From: JAFGXW01 sp964634385
GTDB lineage: Bacteria; Bacillota_I; Bacilli_A; Izemoplasmatales; Izemoplasmataceae
Length of the DNA stretch: 64,000 nt
Direction of reading: 5' to 3'
Assembly: GCA_964634385.1 (NCBI GenBank)
Contig: CAZWIZ010000001.1
Location: 100,721 to 164,720 of the forward strand
Position 1 is the stretch's first letter; every line of letters starts with the position of its first letter. Below are positions 17,705 through 25,424 of this stretch, in pieces. The notes beneath the pieces were generated by a model. The model ran no database searches, had not been told where the DNA came from, and saw nothing but the letters and a program-made list of their open reading frames with translations. The position numbers were made by a program, and so were the translations under genes.

Positions 17705-19490
17705 CAAATCCCTCCTTCACTATCGCATCAAAAGGACATATTTGAAGACATATATCACATCCAACACATGTATTAGAATCAATTATAACTTTTTTATTTC
17801 CCGGATCAAATATTAATGAAGGACATCCACTTTTTAAACAAAGTTTACACCCAGTACATTTATCAGGAATAACAACATCCTTTGTTTTCCACATATCGTT
17901 ATATAATTCATAATCTTCTTCTCTATATTTCTTTTTTAATACACATGGCCAACTTGTAATAATAACTGAGATTTCATTCAATTCTAAAGCCCAATCAATA
18001 GTTTCTTTTACTACTTGTAAATTATTAGGGTCTATTTTTCTAACATGTTTAATTCCAATTGCTTTTACCATAGCTTCGATATCTAATACCGTACTATATT
18101 CACCTTGTAATTTATATCCAGTTCCTGGATTATCTTGTTGTCCAGTCATTCCAGTAGTTCTATTATCTAAAATAACATTAATAGTTTTACCACCGTTATA
18201 AACTGTATTAATTAACGAATTTATTCCTGTGTGAAAAAAAGTAGAATCTCCAATAATTGATACAATTCTTTTTTTATTATTAGGATCTAAATCCAATATT
18301 TTTTGAGCTCCATGTCCGCTACTTAATGAAGCTCCCATACAAATTAGCCAATCCATTATATTATATGGTTCTCCTACAGCCAAGCTGTAGCACCCTATAT
18401 CACCAGATACAATTATTTGATTACGTTTTTTTCCTAATTCGTAAAAAAAACCTCGATGAGGACACCCGCTACAAAAAGTAGGAGGTCTTCCAACAAAAAG
18501 TTCCTCATCTAATTCTATACTGTCAAAGTTTTCACTTAAAGCATACTTTTTAATTACATCCGGAGTCATTTCTCCAGTATATGGAAATAAATCTTTTCCA
18601 ATGCATTTTTTTCCAAGAATCTTTATAAATTCTTCAATATATGGATCATTTTCTTCAATCACGTAAACTTTATCATATTTATCACAAAAATCAGAAATAA
18701 GTTTATTAGGTAATGGATTTGTAAATCCAAGTTTTAAATATGATACTGTATCTCCAAATGCCTCTTTTGCATATTCAAAACTAATTCCCGAGCTAATTAC
18801 TCCAGTTTTTGAATTATTATCAATTTCATAATTCCATTTTGAAATTTCACTATATTCTTTTAATCTATTAGTTCTATATTCCACTTTATGTCTTAATTTT
18901 CTTCCAATAGCAGGTACAGCTACATACTTATCAAACTTTTTAACATAAGGTATTATATCAATTTTTTTTCTTTCTCCAAGCTCAACAATACTTTTAGAAT
19001 GGCATACCCTTGTTGTCATTCTAAATAACACAACGCTATCATATTTTTCACTTATATTATAAGCATCAATAATCATATCCTTTGATTCTTGACTATTTGA
19101 TGGCTCCATCATAGGGATTTTTGCAAACTTAGCATAATTCCTATTATCTTGTTCGTTTTGGCTTGAATACATTCCAGGTTCATCTGCGGTAACTAAAACA
19201 CATCCACCAGTAACTCCTGTGTAAGAAAAAGTAAATAATGGATCAGCAGCAACATTAACTCCAACATGTTTCATTGCAGCAAAACTTCTACCACCAGCTA
19301 TGCTGGCACCTATTACAGATTCAAGTGCAACCTTCTCGTTGGATGCCCACTCAGCGATTATTTCTTTATAAGTTGAAACGTTTTGTAAAATTTCAGTACT
19401 AGGAGTACCGGGGTAAGCTGAAGCAAAATGAACTCCAGCCTCAAAAACACCTCTAGCAATAGCTTCATTTCCAGATAAAATTTTTCTCAT
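17697..19490 (-). CDS. iorA: Indolepyruvate:ferredoxin oxidoreductase, alpha subunit
   Basis: 597 aa. The N-terminal region has GNEAIARGVFEAGVHFASAYPGTPS, the thiamine-diphosphate motif lies around GDSTFFHTG with the distal asparagine in VILDNRTTGMTG, and the single CSGCPHRG pattern is typical of IorA. The C-terminus carries two [4Fe-4S] ferredoxin motifs (CTGCKLC with CPSLIF; CVGCDICLQICPFDAI). With IorB it converts aromatic 2-oxoacids plus CoA to acyl-CoA, CO2 and reduced ferredoxin, allowing ATP formation by acyl-CoA synthetases. Starts behind AAGGAG. Confidence 0.95.
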   Translation of the reverse strand: MRKILSGNEAIARGVFEAGVHFASAYPGTPSTEILQNVSTYKEIIAEWASNEKVALESVIGASIAGGRSFAAMKHVGVNVAADPLFTFSYTGVTGGCVLVTADEPGMYSSQNEQDNRNYAKFAKIPMMEPSNSQESKDMIIDAYNISEKYDSVVLFRMTTRVCHSKSIVELGERKKIDIIPYVKKFDKYVAVPAIGRKLRHKVEYRTNRLKEYSEISKWNYEIDNNSKTGVISSGISFEYAKEAFGDTVSYLKLGFTNPLPNKLISDFCDKYDKVYVIEENDPYIEEFIKILGKKCIGKDLFPYTGEMTPDVIKKYALSENFDSIELDEELFVGRPPTFCSGCPHRGFFYELGKKRNQIIVSGDIGCYSLAVGEPYNIMDWLICMGASLSSGHGAQKILDLDPNNKKRIVSIIGDSTFFHTGINSLINTVYNGGKTINVILDNRTTGMTGQQDNPGTGYKLQGEYSTVLDIEAMVKAIGIKHVRKIDPNNLQVVKETIDWALELNEISVIITSWPCVLKKKYREEDYELYNDMWKTKDVVIPDKCTGCKLCLKSGCPSLIFDPGNKKVIIDSNTCVGCDICLQICPFDAIVKEGFDE

Positions 19491-19817
19491 ATAGTTTTTC
19501 TCCTTATATAGTATTTGTATAAGAATTCAATAATTCTATACATCTTTCTTTTCGAAATCCGCTATAAATTTATATTTATAATAAAATTATAGTACTATAA
19601 TGATTATAGTTACAATTAAAAACAGAACTTTTTTACAACAAATAATAAAAAATAAATCATCTACTATGTAATTATATCAAAGAAATATAAAAAGCTCAAA
19701 GTAAAACTGGCAGTTTAATGTAATCGCTACCACTTTATAGAGCTAAAGCAATAAAATAATGTCATTTTAATAAACGTATTTTTTCATAAAAAATAATCTA
19801 CTATTAGTAGATTATTT
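19491..19817. other. 327-bp intergenic region between iorA and surE
   Basis: No coding frame. It holds the iorA upstream region, a strong stem-loop at about 19685-19745, and the surE terminator at 19789-19818. TATAAT-like hexamers near 19570-19620 may serve iorA. Confidence 0.6.
19685..19745 (-). promoter_or_regulatory. Three-segment hairpin upstream of iorA
   Basis: On the minus strand three nested helices stack: AGCUC/GAGCU, AAAGU/ACUUU and GGUAG/CUGCC, with internal bulges UAU and AGUUUU, a 13-nt loop and a U-rich tail. It lies about 195 nt before the iorA start. It could be an intrinsic attenuator, a small RNA terminator or an unassigned riboswitch-like fold. No known class was recognised. 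Confidence 0.45.
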
Positions 19818-19818
19818 T
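19789..19818. terminator. Terminator after surE
   Basis: Near-perfect hairpin AATAATCTACTA / TAGTAGATTATT with T-rich flank on the minus strand; it touches the surE stop codon. Nearly symmetrical, so it can act on both strands. Confidence 0.75.
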
Positions 19819-20486
19819 TATACATATAATTTTGATATCGAGGTATATCCTTTTTTGAAAGCATAAGCATCAGTATTTTTAGGTAAATTATTATTCTCTA
19901 TAATTTTTCTATTAGGAATGTATTTATTATTTAAAATTGCTGGTTTATAATTATATTTTTGATAAAACAATTCCGTATGTAATATCCCTTTTGATTGCTT
20001 AAAACTTTCTTTTGGAAAATTTATATTCAATGTATATTTTGTTGAAAGAAGATCATTATCTAAAACATATTTTAAACTTTTTTCAAATTCTTTTTTTACC
20101 ATAGAAATTCCTTTATTATCAGATGAAAAAGCTATAGATTTGAATCCGAAATGTTGCGCTTGAAAACACGCACCAAGAGTCCCAGAATATTTTGTATCAA
20201 ATCCTAAATTATATCCATTATTTATCCCCGATACAACAAGATCTGGTGTCAATTTTAATCCGCCTAAAGAAAAGTTTACACAATCAACCGGAGTTCCTTC
20301 TACACTATATGTAAATTCATCAATTTTTTTATAATTAACTCCTCCAATAGTTAAAGCCATACTTTTAGCACTTTGTTCAATTGCAGGGGCAATTGTATAT
20401 ACAGTTCCATATTTTTTAAGAACTTCTTTTGCATATATTAATTTAGTAGAATTAATTCCATCATCATTTGTTAGTAATATTAGCAT
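19818..20486 (-). CDS. surE: 5'/3'-nucleotidase SurE
   Basis: 222 aa, slightly shorter than the usual 250. It starts MLILLTNDDGINS with the metal-binding Asp-Asp pair, followed by APAIEQSAKSMALT, VEGTPVDCVNF and VVSGINNGYNLG, all SurE active-site segments. It dephosphorylates nucleoside 5'- and 3'-monophosphates and is linked to stress and stationary-phase survival. It stands alone between iorAB and the symporter, with its own terminator. Confidence 0.92.
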   Translation of the reverse strand: MLILLTNDDGINSTKLIYAKEVLKKYGTVYTIAPAIEQSAKSMALTIGGVNYKKIDEFTYSVEGTPVDCVNFSLGGLKLTPDLVVSGINNGYNLGFDTKYSGTLGACFQAQHFGFKSIAFSSDNKGISMVKKEFEKSLKYVLDNDLLSTKYTLNINFPKESFKQSKGILHTELFYQKYNYKPAILNNKYIPNRKIIENNNLPKNTDAYAFKKGYTSISKLYV

Positions 20487-20646
20487 TTGTACACCTCTAT
20501 ATATTTTTTAACAGTCATAATTTTTATTGTTTTTGACTTTTTTATGTTCTATCATAATTTAACATATAACCTCTATTTTTACAATCGTTATCAATAGAAT
20601 TATGCTTACTGTACATTTTACTTAATTCCAACATTTATATATTTAT

Positions 20647-20682
20647 TAAAAAAAATAGATTTAACAAAAATCTATTTTTTTA
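20647..20682 (-). terminator. Terminator after the glutamate symporter gene
   Basis: AAAAATAGATTT / AAATCTATTTTT hairpin with a T-run, about 32 nt beyond the stop of the symporter gene. Confidence 0.75.
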
Positions 20683-20713
20683 TAGTTTTTATGAATATCT
20701 TACTTCAGAGTAT

Positions 20714-22135
20714 CTAATCTTTGTTTTTATTAACCATTATAAGTATTCCTACTAAAATTAAAATATAAATTGTAGGAACCAAAAATACCAAGACTATATA
20801 AATTGAATTTCCAGTTGTGATCGCTAAGCCTGGAAACATCAATAAAGCAAACAAAGGTAAAGCCATCGTGATAGCAGTCCCACTTCCTAATACTAATTCC
20901 TCTGCAACTGGAGAATCAAATTCAGGATCAACTCCTTTAAGAAGTGCTAATCCGGTAGATGCAGTACCTGTTAACATTCCAGAAAGTCCTAAGAAATATT
21001 CAACATAATATTTTTTGTCATATGCTATCTTAACTAAAAAATGAATTGCAATAAATGTTAATCCTCCCCCAACTACAGCCATAACTATTACTAATAAATA
21101 ATATTCTTTAATCGCAGTAATCGTGATAGTCAATACTGCAGCAGTAATTAAAAAATTAAATGCAATTGAACTAATATTAGATAAAATATAATTATTAGTT
21201 AGAAAATTAGTATTTTTACCTCGTTTTTCAAAATGGTTTAATATTTTTCTAAATAATAACGCATATACAATACCAATTAAGAAATTAAATCCATGGAAAA
21301 CTCCACTAAATGTTTCGCCTAAACTTCCTATAGAAGGAAGAATATAATTTTCTAAAACAACCAAAGTTAAATATACAAATCCATAAATTACAAAAATAAT
21401 TACTACTTGAGTTGTAAGTGCATCAAAAACTCTCAATTCTTTTATTGTCTCAAATTCAAAAGTTTCTTTAATATTTGATTTTTCAGAATGAGTCTTACTA
21501 ACACTTAAATTATATTTTCTAGCTAAATAGTTTAAAGCAATAACTCCTATAATACCACCAACTAAAAATCCTACTGATGCAATAGTAGCACCAAGAGCAG
21601 ATCCTTCAACTAAAACACCTACACCATCTGCATAACCAGCTCCTATAGTAGTAGCAAGACCAGGCCCTTGTCCGAATCCTAGAGGTAAAAGTAATCCAGC
21701 TCCTAAAAATATATCTTTAAAAAAGGCAAATACAATGCTCACACCAATTATAGCTTGAAATAAATAAATAATAACAATAATCATACCTGTAGACCAAATC
21801 TTCTTTGTTGTTTTATTGTCGCCTTTTTTAAGAGATAATGCTATAAATCCAATTGCTAACGAATGATAAATAATGTCTCTTAAAATACCGTTTCTGTTTA
21901 GCATTATTAATCCGTCTAAATTAGTTGTGCTACCTTCATTATATAAATCTAATGGAATAATATTCAGAAATCCGTCAGATAAAATTAATCCGATAAATCC
22001 TGCAATTAAAGCAGTAGGAATAATAACCCTATTTAAAAACGGAATTTTTTCCTTAATTATTTTAGCGACAAACAATAATAATCCAATATAAATAAAATAA
22101 TTAATAAATCCCCAATTTTCTACTAAATCAAACAT
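20714..22135 (-). CDS. Sodium:glutamate symporter family protein (GltS-like)
   Basis: 473 aa, highly hydrophobic, about ten or more membrane spans. It starts MFDLVENWGFINYFIYIGLLLFVAK and contains the glycine-rich helices LLPLGFGQGPGLATTIGAGYADG and LTGTASTGLALLKG, which resemble the two pore-loop repeats of GltS. It is longer than E. coli GltS (about 400 aa), a difference also seen in clostridial members. Probably imports glutamate or a related acidic substrate with sodium. A good AGGAGG precedes the ATG. The substrate is inferred from family only. Confidence 0.8.
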   Translation of the reverse strand: MFDLVENWGFINYFIYIGLLLFVAKIIKEKIPFLNRVIIPTALIAGFIGLILSDGFLNIIPLDLYNEGSTTNLDGLIMLNRNGILRDIIYHSLAIGFIALSLKKGDNKTTKKIWSTGMIIVIIYLFQAIIGVSIVFAFFKDIFLGAGLLLPLGFGQGPGLATTIGAGYADGVGVLVEGSALGATIASVGFLVGGIIGVIALNYLARKYNLSVSKTHSEKSNIKETFEFETIKELRVFDALTTQVVIIFVIYGFVYLTLVVLENYILPSIGSLGETFSGVFHGFNFLIGIVYALLFRKILNHFEKRGKNTNFLTNNYILSNISSIAFNFLITAAVLTITITAIKEYYLLVIVMAVVGGGLTFIAIHFLVKIAYDKKYYVEYFLGLSGMLTGTASTGLALLKGVDPEFDSPVAEELVLGSGTAITMALPLFALLMFPGLAITTGNSIYIVLVFLVPTIYILILVGILIMVNKNKD

Positions 22136-22344
22136 AATATAATTCCTCCTATTAACTATTTTTACATTTTATTACTGAAAAGGCACTAAGTAAATATTTA
22201 AAATTTTTAATATGTAATAATCTTTAAATTTTTCTTTGTTATATTTTTACACTCCCATATCACTAACCCGTTTGTCTTTTATACCTGCCATTATTATACC
22301 ATAAAGTGAATAAGGATAAAAAATATTTTTAGATAATATATGTT

Positions 22345-22971
22345 TTACCTGTTTATAATGAATTTTCGGATATATTCTGCTAAATACTGCGCTTGATCAT
22401 TGTTGTATTTTACGTGTGCTAAATCTTTTTCTTTTCCATTATACTCATATAAAGATATAAAAGCATATGTAAGAATTCTTTTATCTTCAATATAATTACT
22501 TATTAATTCTTTATAAATTAATAATTCGCTTTTCTTTTTTGTCCATGTTCCTTTTATTTTTTTGAAATTATCAACCATCCTCATTTCTAATAGTAATAAT
22601 GACTCATTATACTTAATAATAAAATCAATTCTCATTTTTTTAGACATTTTTATAATATACTCAAAATAGATTTCAATTTTATCATACTCTTCGTTTGAAA
22701 TACTTTTCTTTAAATTATCTATAACTCGACTCATAATAACAAAGCTATCCAGCCATGATACTATTTCACTAATGGAGACCTCTCTTCTAAATGCTTTTTT
22801 AAGACTAAACATCCTTCTTAATTGATTTGCATAAGATTTATGACGAATAATTTCACCTCTTGCATTCATTAAACCTTTAGTAATCTTCCATCCATTATAG
22901 ATATCCAAACTATCAACAAATTCGTTATACTGTTTAGGATTTTTAAAATATCCCAAAGCATCTTGTTTCAT
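22345..22971 (-). CDS. Hypothetical protein, helical, 208 aa
   Basis: Not recognised. The frame is real: GAGGTG lies just before the ATG, length is 208 aa, and composition is that of a soluble, basic, mostly alpha-helical protein. Visible segments are DSLDIYNGWKITKGLMNARG, YANQLRRMFSLKKAFRREV and a final YLAEYIRKFIINR. No signal peptide, membrane span or cysteine motif. It is a single-gene unit between the symporter and the tRNA cluster, next to the degenerate tRNA-Phe copy, so it could be accessory. Confidence 0.6.
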   Translation of the reverse strand: MKQDALGYFKNPKQYNEFVDSLDIYNGWKITKGLMNARGEIIRHKSYANQLRRMFSLKKAFRREVSISEIVSWLDSFVIMSRVIDNLKKSISNEEYDKIEIYFEYIIKMSKKMRIDFIIKYNESLLLLEMRMVDNFKKIKGTWTKKKSELLIYKELISNYIEDKRILTYAFISLYEYNGKEKDLAHVKYNNDQAQYLAEYIRKFIINR

Positions 22972-23188
22972 CGTATCACCTCAAAATTATAATACTGATA
23001 TAATTTCCTTTTTACTTAATAATTTATAATTTTAAAAAATTGTAAATATACATATATAGAAATTAAGACTATATTACATTTCTTATAGTTAGTAAAAATG
23101 CAATCTAAAAATAAAGAAAAATCTAACTTATAAATATAAGAATGATGTAATCTTTTGTAGGAAGAACAAAATTAGAGAAAATGAAAAG
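22972..23188. other. Intergenic stretch before the degenerate tRNA-Phe copy
   Basis: AT-rich, no open frame of useful length. It contains the upstream region of the 208-aa gene; nothing else was recognised. Confidence 0.5.
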
Positions 23189-23281
23189 ACAACAAAGTCT
23201 ATTAAAGCCCTTTGTTGTCTTATTTTTAAAATTATTATTCGAAGTAAAATTCAACTGTCGATACATGGATTTTCAGCCCAT
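23189..23281 (-). pseudogene. Degenerate copy of the tRNA-Phe 3' half plus its terminator
   Basis: The segment repeats, with mutations, the end of the tRNA operon at 23595-23687: the terminator stem ACAACAAAG/CTTTGTTGT (here 23189-23218), the T-loop region CAACTGTCGA.ACATGG, and the anticodon-stem sequence GATTTTCAG.CCAT. The acceptor stem is scrambled and the 5' half of the tRNA is absent, so it cannot fold. A copy limited to a tRNA 3' half plus flank resembles the scar left by a site-specific integrative element. Confidence 0.7.
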
Positions 23282-23594
23282 TTAGTTGGAAGTGTGCAAG
23301 TAATATCTAATGGTATTGGAGACCCTTTTTATACAAAAATTATACCTTTTACAAGCTATTCTTATTATTGCAATTCCTAGTGTCAAATCATTTTAGAAAA
23401 TAGATGATATAATAAAAAGCACATAGTGATAAGTGGTGGAATCCCCATAGGTATTCGTCATTTTTTTCAGAAATAATAGTATAACAAAGTAAAGAAGTCT
23501 TCTGTGAATATATAAAAATATATGTAAAACAAAAATCAGTCGGAGAGTCCCATCGCCCTTAGTCGGAGAGCTAAAAACAGAAGAAAATAAAAAA
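23282..23594. other. About 310 bp between the two tRNA-Phe 3' copies
   Basis: No intact gene. Short frames only. A 10-bp direct repeat AGTCGGAGAG occurs at about 23538-23547 and 23561-23570. This is what remains between the duplicated tRNA ends. Confidence 0.5.
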
Positions 23595-23624
23595 ACAACA
23601 AAGTCTATTAAAGGGCTTTGTTGT
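23595..23624 (-). terminator. Terminator of the tRNA operon
   Basis: ACAACAAAG / CTTTGTTGT stem with a T7-type run on the minus strand, 13 nt past the CCA end of tRNA-Phe. Confidence 0.85.
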
Positions 23625-23637
23625 CTTGTTTTTAAGA

Positions 23638-23713
23638 TGGTGGCTCGGGGCAGAATTGAACTGTCGACACATGGATTTTCAGTCCATTGCTCTACCGACT
23701 GAGCTACCGAGCC
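23638..23713 (-). tRNA. tRNA-Phe (GAA)
   Basis: 76 nt with encoded CCA. Acceptor GGCTCGG/CCGAGCC, anticodon loop CTGAAAA, T-loop TTCAATT. Last gene of the cluster; it has a degenerate 3' copy downstream. Confidence 0.97.
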
Positions 23714-23718
23714 ATAAA

Positions 23719-23794
23719 TGGCGGTCCCGACGAGAATCGAACTCGCGATCTCCTGAGTGACAGTCAGGCATGTTAACCGCTACACCACGGGACC
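23719..23794 (-). tRNA. tRNA-Asp (GTC)
   Basis: 76 nt with encoded CCA. Acceptor GGTCCCG, anticodon stem-loop CCTGA-CTGTCAC-TCAGG, T-loop TTCGATT, discriminator G as expected for tRNA-Asp. Confidence 0.97.
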
Positions 23795-23795
23795 A

Positions 23796-23872
<77 letters not shown>

Positions 23873-23924
23873 GTATTATAAACTATTATGTTCATTTAAT
23901 TATTTTATATATATAAAATTATAA

Positions 23925-24018
23925 TGGCGGAGGAAGAGGGATTCGAACCCCCGCGGCGCTATAAACGCCCTGTCAGTTTTCAAGACTGATCCCTTCAGCC
24001 GGACTTGGGTATTCCTCC
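23925..24018 (-). tRNA. tRNA-Ser (TGA)
   Basis: 94 nt with a long variable arm (GGGCGTTTATAGCGCC) typical of class II tRNAs. Acceptor GGAGGAA, anticodon loop CTTGAAA, encoded CCA and discriminator G. Confidence 0.96.
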
Positions 24019-24039
24019 GAATTGTTTAAAAACTATTAA

Positions 24040-24116
24040 TGGTGGACCCGGCAGGAGTCGAACCTGCGACCTACCGGTTATGAGCCGGGAGCTCTAACCA
24101 CCTGAGCTACGGGTCC
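24040..24116 (-). tRNA. tRNA-Ile2 (CAT, lysidine type)
   Basis: 77 nt with CCA. It has a CAT anticodon but the body GGACCCGTAGCTCAG and acceptor GGACCCG/CGGGTCC resemble the minor isoleucine tRNA, whose C34 is converted to lysidine by TilS (tilS is at 54675). Assignment rests on body similarity to the B. subtilis tRNA-Ile2. Confidence 0.8.
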
Positions 24117-24121
24117 AATTT

Positions 24122-24198
24122 TGGTAGCGGCAGAGGGAGTCGAACCCACGACCTTTCGGGTATGAACCGAATGCTCTAGCCATCTGAGCTACACCGCC
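24122..24198 (-). tRNA. tRNA-Met, elongator (CAT)
   Basis: 77 nt with CCA. Acceptor GGCGGT.. and loop GGTTCATACCC match elongator methionine tRNA; the first base pair is intact, unlike the initiator. Confidence 0.88.
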
Positions 24199-24247
24199 AG
24201 ATACAATTTATTTGCAAAATAACATAAATCCACATTCTGTTTATTCT

Positions 24248-24295
24248 ACAAGTAAGGCAAATACAAGAGCACTCACTCTTGTAGCCCGCACTTGT
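24248..24295. repeat. Nested inverted repeat inside the tRNA cluster
   Basis: Three nested perfect arms: ACAAGT/ACTTGT (24248-53 with 24290-95), GGC/GCC (24256-58 with 24284-86) and ACAAGAG/CTCTTGT (24263-69 with 24276-82) around the loop CACTCA. It lies in the 110-bp spacer between tRNA-Leu and tRNA-Met, larger than other spacers here. No T-run follows, so it is not a standard terminator; processing signal or structured RNA are options. Confidence 0.6.
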
Positions 24296-24307
24296 ATTAC
24301 TTAAACA

Positions 24308-24395
24308 TGGTACCTAGGGCCGGACTTGAACCGGCACGGTATTACTACCATTGGATTTTAAGTCCAACGCGTCTACCAAATTCCGCCACCCAGGC
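24308..24395 (-). tRNA. tRNA-Leu (TAA)
   Basis: 88 nt with CCA, long variable arm, anticodon loop CTTAAAA. The first acceptor pair is G1:U72 (GCCTGGG with CCTAGGT). Confidence 0.95.
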
Positions 24396-24398
24396 AAA

Positions 24399-24474
24399 TG
24401 GTATCCTGTAGAGGATTTGAACCTCTGACCCTCTGATTAAAAGTCAGATGCTCTACCAACTGAGCTAACAGGAC
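24399..24474 (-). tRNA. tRNA-Lys (TTT)
   Basis: 76 nt with CCA. Anticodon stem-loop CTGA-CTTTTAA-TCAG, acceptor GTCCTGT with ACAGGAT (G1:U72 wobble). Confidence 0.95.
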
Positions 24475-24481
24475 ACATTAA

Positions 24482-24558
<77 letters not shown>

Positions 24559-24563
24559 ATAAA

Positions 24564-24639
24564 TGGTGGAGAATACTGGGCTCGAACCAGTGACCCCTTG
24601 CTTGTAAGGCAAGTGCTCTCCCAACTGAGCTAATCCTCC
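24564..24639 (-). tRNA. tRNA-Val (TAC)
   Basis: 76 nt with CCA. Acceptor GGAGGAT with ATTCTCC, anticodon loop CTTACAA flanked by TTGC/GCAA. Confidence 0.96.
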
Positions 24640-24667
24640 ATTTATTAAAAAATAATAATATAAATTA

Positions 24668-24743
24668 TGGTGGAGCCTAGCGGGATCGAACCGCTGACCT
24701 CCTGCGTGCAAGGCAGGCGCTCTCCCAGCTGAGCTAAGGCCCC
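24668..24743 (-). tRNA. tRNA-Ala (TGC)
   Basis: 76 nt with CCA. Acceptor GGGGCCT carries the G3:U70 identity pair with AGGCTCC; anticodon loop CTTGCAC. Confidence 0.96.
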
Positions 24744-24753
24744 ATATTTTTTT

Positions 24754-24830
24754 TGGTGGGCCTGAATGGAATCGAACCATCGACCTCTGCGTTATCAGCA
24801 CAGCGCTCTAACCAACTGAGCTACAGGCCC
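24754..24830 (-). tRNA. tRNA-Ile (GAT)
   Basis: 77 nt with CCA. Acceptor GGGCCTG/CAGGCCC, anticodon loop CTGATAA. First gene behind the strong promoter at 24860. Confidence 0.97.
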
Positions 24831-24859
24831 CTCACCAAAAAGACATAAGTGCGTTAATT

Positions 24860-24888
24860 ATTCTACTATTTCTTATCCCTATTGTCAA
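24860..24888 (-). promoter_or_regulatory. Strong promoter of the 12-gene tRNA transcript
   Basis: Minus strand: consensus -35 TTGACA (24888-24883), 17-nt spacer, -10 TAGAAT (24865-24860). It drives tRNA-Ile through tRNA-Phe. Confidence 0.85.
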
Positions 24889-24931
24889 TACATTTATGTG
24901 TTTTTTTATATTTTGTTAAATTAATAAAAAA

Positions 24932-25006
24932 TGGCTGGGCTAGATAGATTCGAACTATCGATCACGGAGTCAAAGTCCGATGCCTTAACCACTTGGCCAT
25001 AGCCCA
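24932..25006 (-). tRNA. tRNA-Gln (TTG)
   Basis: 75 nt with CCA. Acceptor TGGGCTA starts with U1:A72, as usual for tRNA-Gln; anticodon loop CTTTGAC. Confidence 0.96.
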
Positions 25007-25010
25007 ATAA

Positions 25011-25094
25011 TGGTGGAGGGGGACGGATTCGAACCGCCGAACCCTAAGGAACAGAGTTACAGTCTGTCGCGTTTAGCCTCTTCGCTACCCCTCC
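25011..25094 (-). tRNA. tRNA-Tyr (GTA)
   Basis: 84 nt with CCA and a long variable arm. Acceptor GGAGGGG, anticodon stem-loop CAGA-CTGTAAC-TCTG. First gene of the cluster, behind TATAAA/TATAAT-like promoter elements at about 25098-25115. Confidence 0.95.
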
Positions 25095-25139
25095 AAACAC
25101 GCAAATTATATTTTATACTAATTAAATATAAAAATCAAG

Positions 25140-25424
25140 TTATTTTTTCGCAGGATATTTTATTGCGTTTTTTTTCAACTTTTCTCTAATTATTTCCTCA
25201 ATATCAAAGCCTTGATCATATACAAAAGCAATAGAATAAATTAATACATCTGCAATCTCTTCTTTTACGTTTTGTAAATCCGCATATTCTGCTCCCCATT
25301 GATAATTTTCAAGTAATTCTGCCGCTTCTATAACAATTGATTTAACTAAATTTTCAGGTTTGTCATTTTTTTCCCAACCTCTTTTATTCCTAAAATCAAT
25401 TACTTCATCAATTATTTTTTTCAT
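25140..25424 (-). CDS. MazG-like nucleotide pyrophosphohydrolase
   Basis: 94 aa from the ATG at 25424, which has CGAGGTG upstream; longer in-frame starts up to 25508 give an unlikely leader. The EAAELLENYQW and EEIADVLIYSIAF segments form the ExxE-ExxD metal-binding helices of the MazG/dUTPase-all-alpha fold. Such small MazG-like proteins hydrolyse non-canonical nucleoside triphosphates to monophosphates and pyrophosphate; the exact substrate is unknown. Stand-alone gene just upstream of the tRNA cluster. Confidence 0.85.
   Translation of the reverse strand: MKKIIDEVIDFRNKRGWEKNDKPENLVKSIVIEAAELLENYQWGAEYADLQNVKEEIADVLIYSIAFVYDQGFDIEEIIREKLKKNAIKYPAKK

Noticed and set aside
19685..19745. Known riboswitch class (THF, purine, preQ1, fluoride considered)
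   Set aside because: The conserved cores of these classes could not be found; kept only as an unassigned hairpin.
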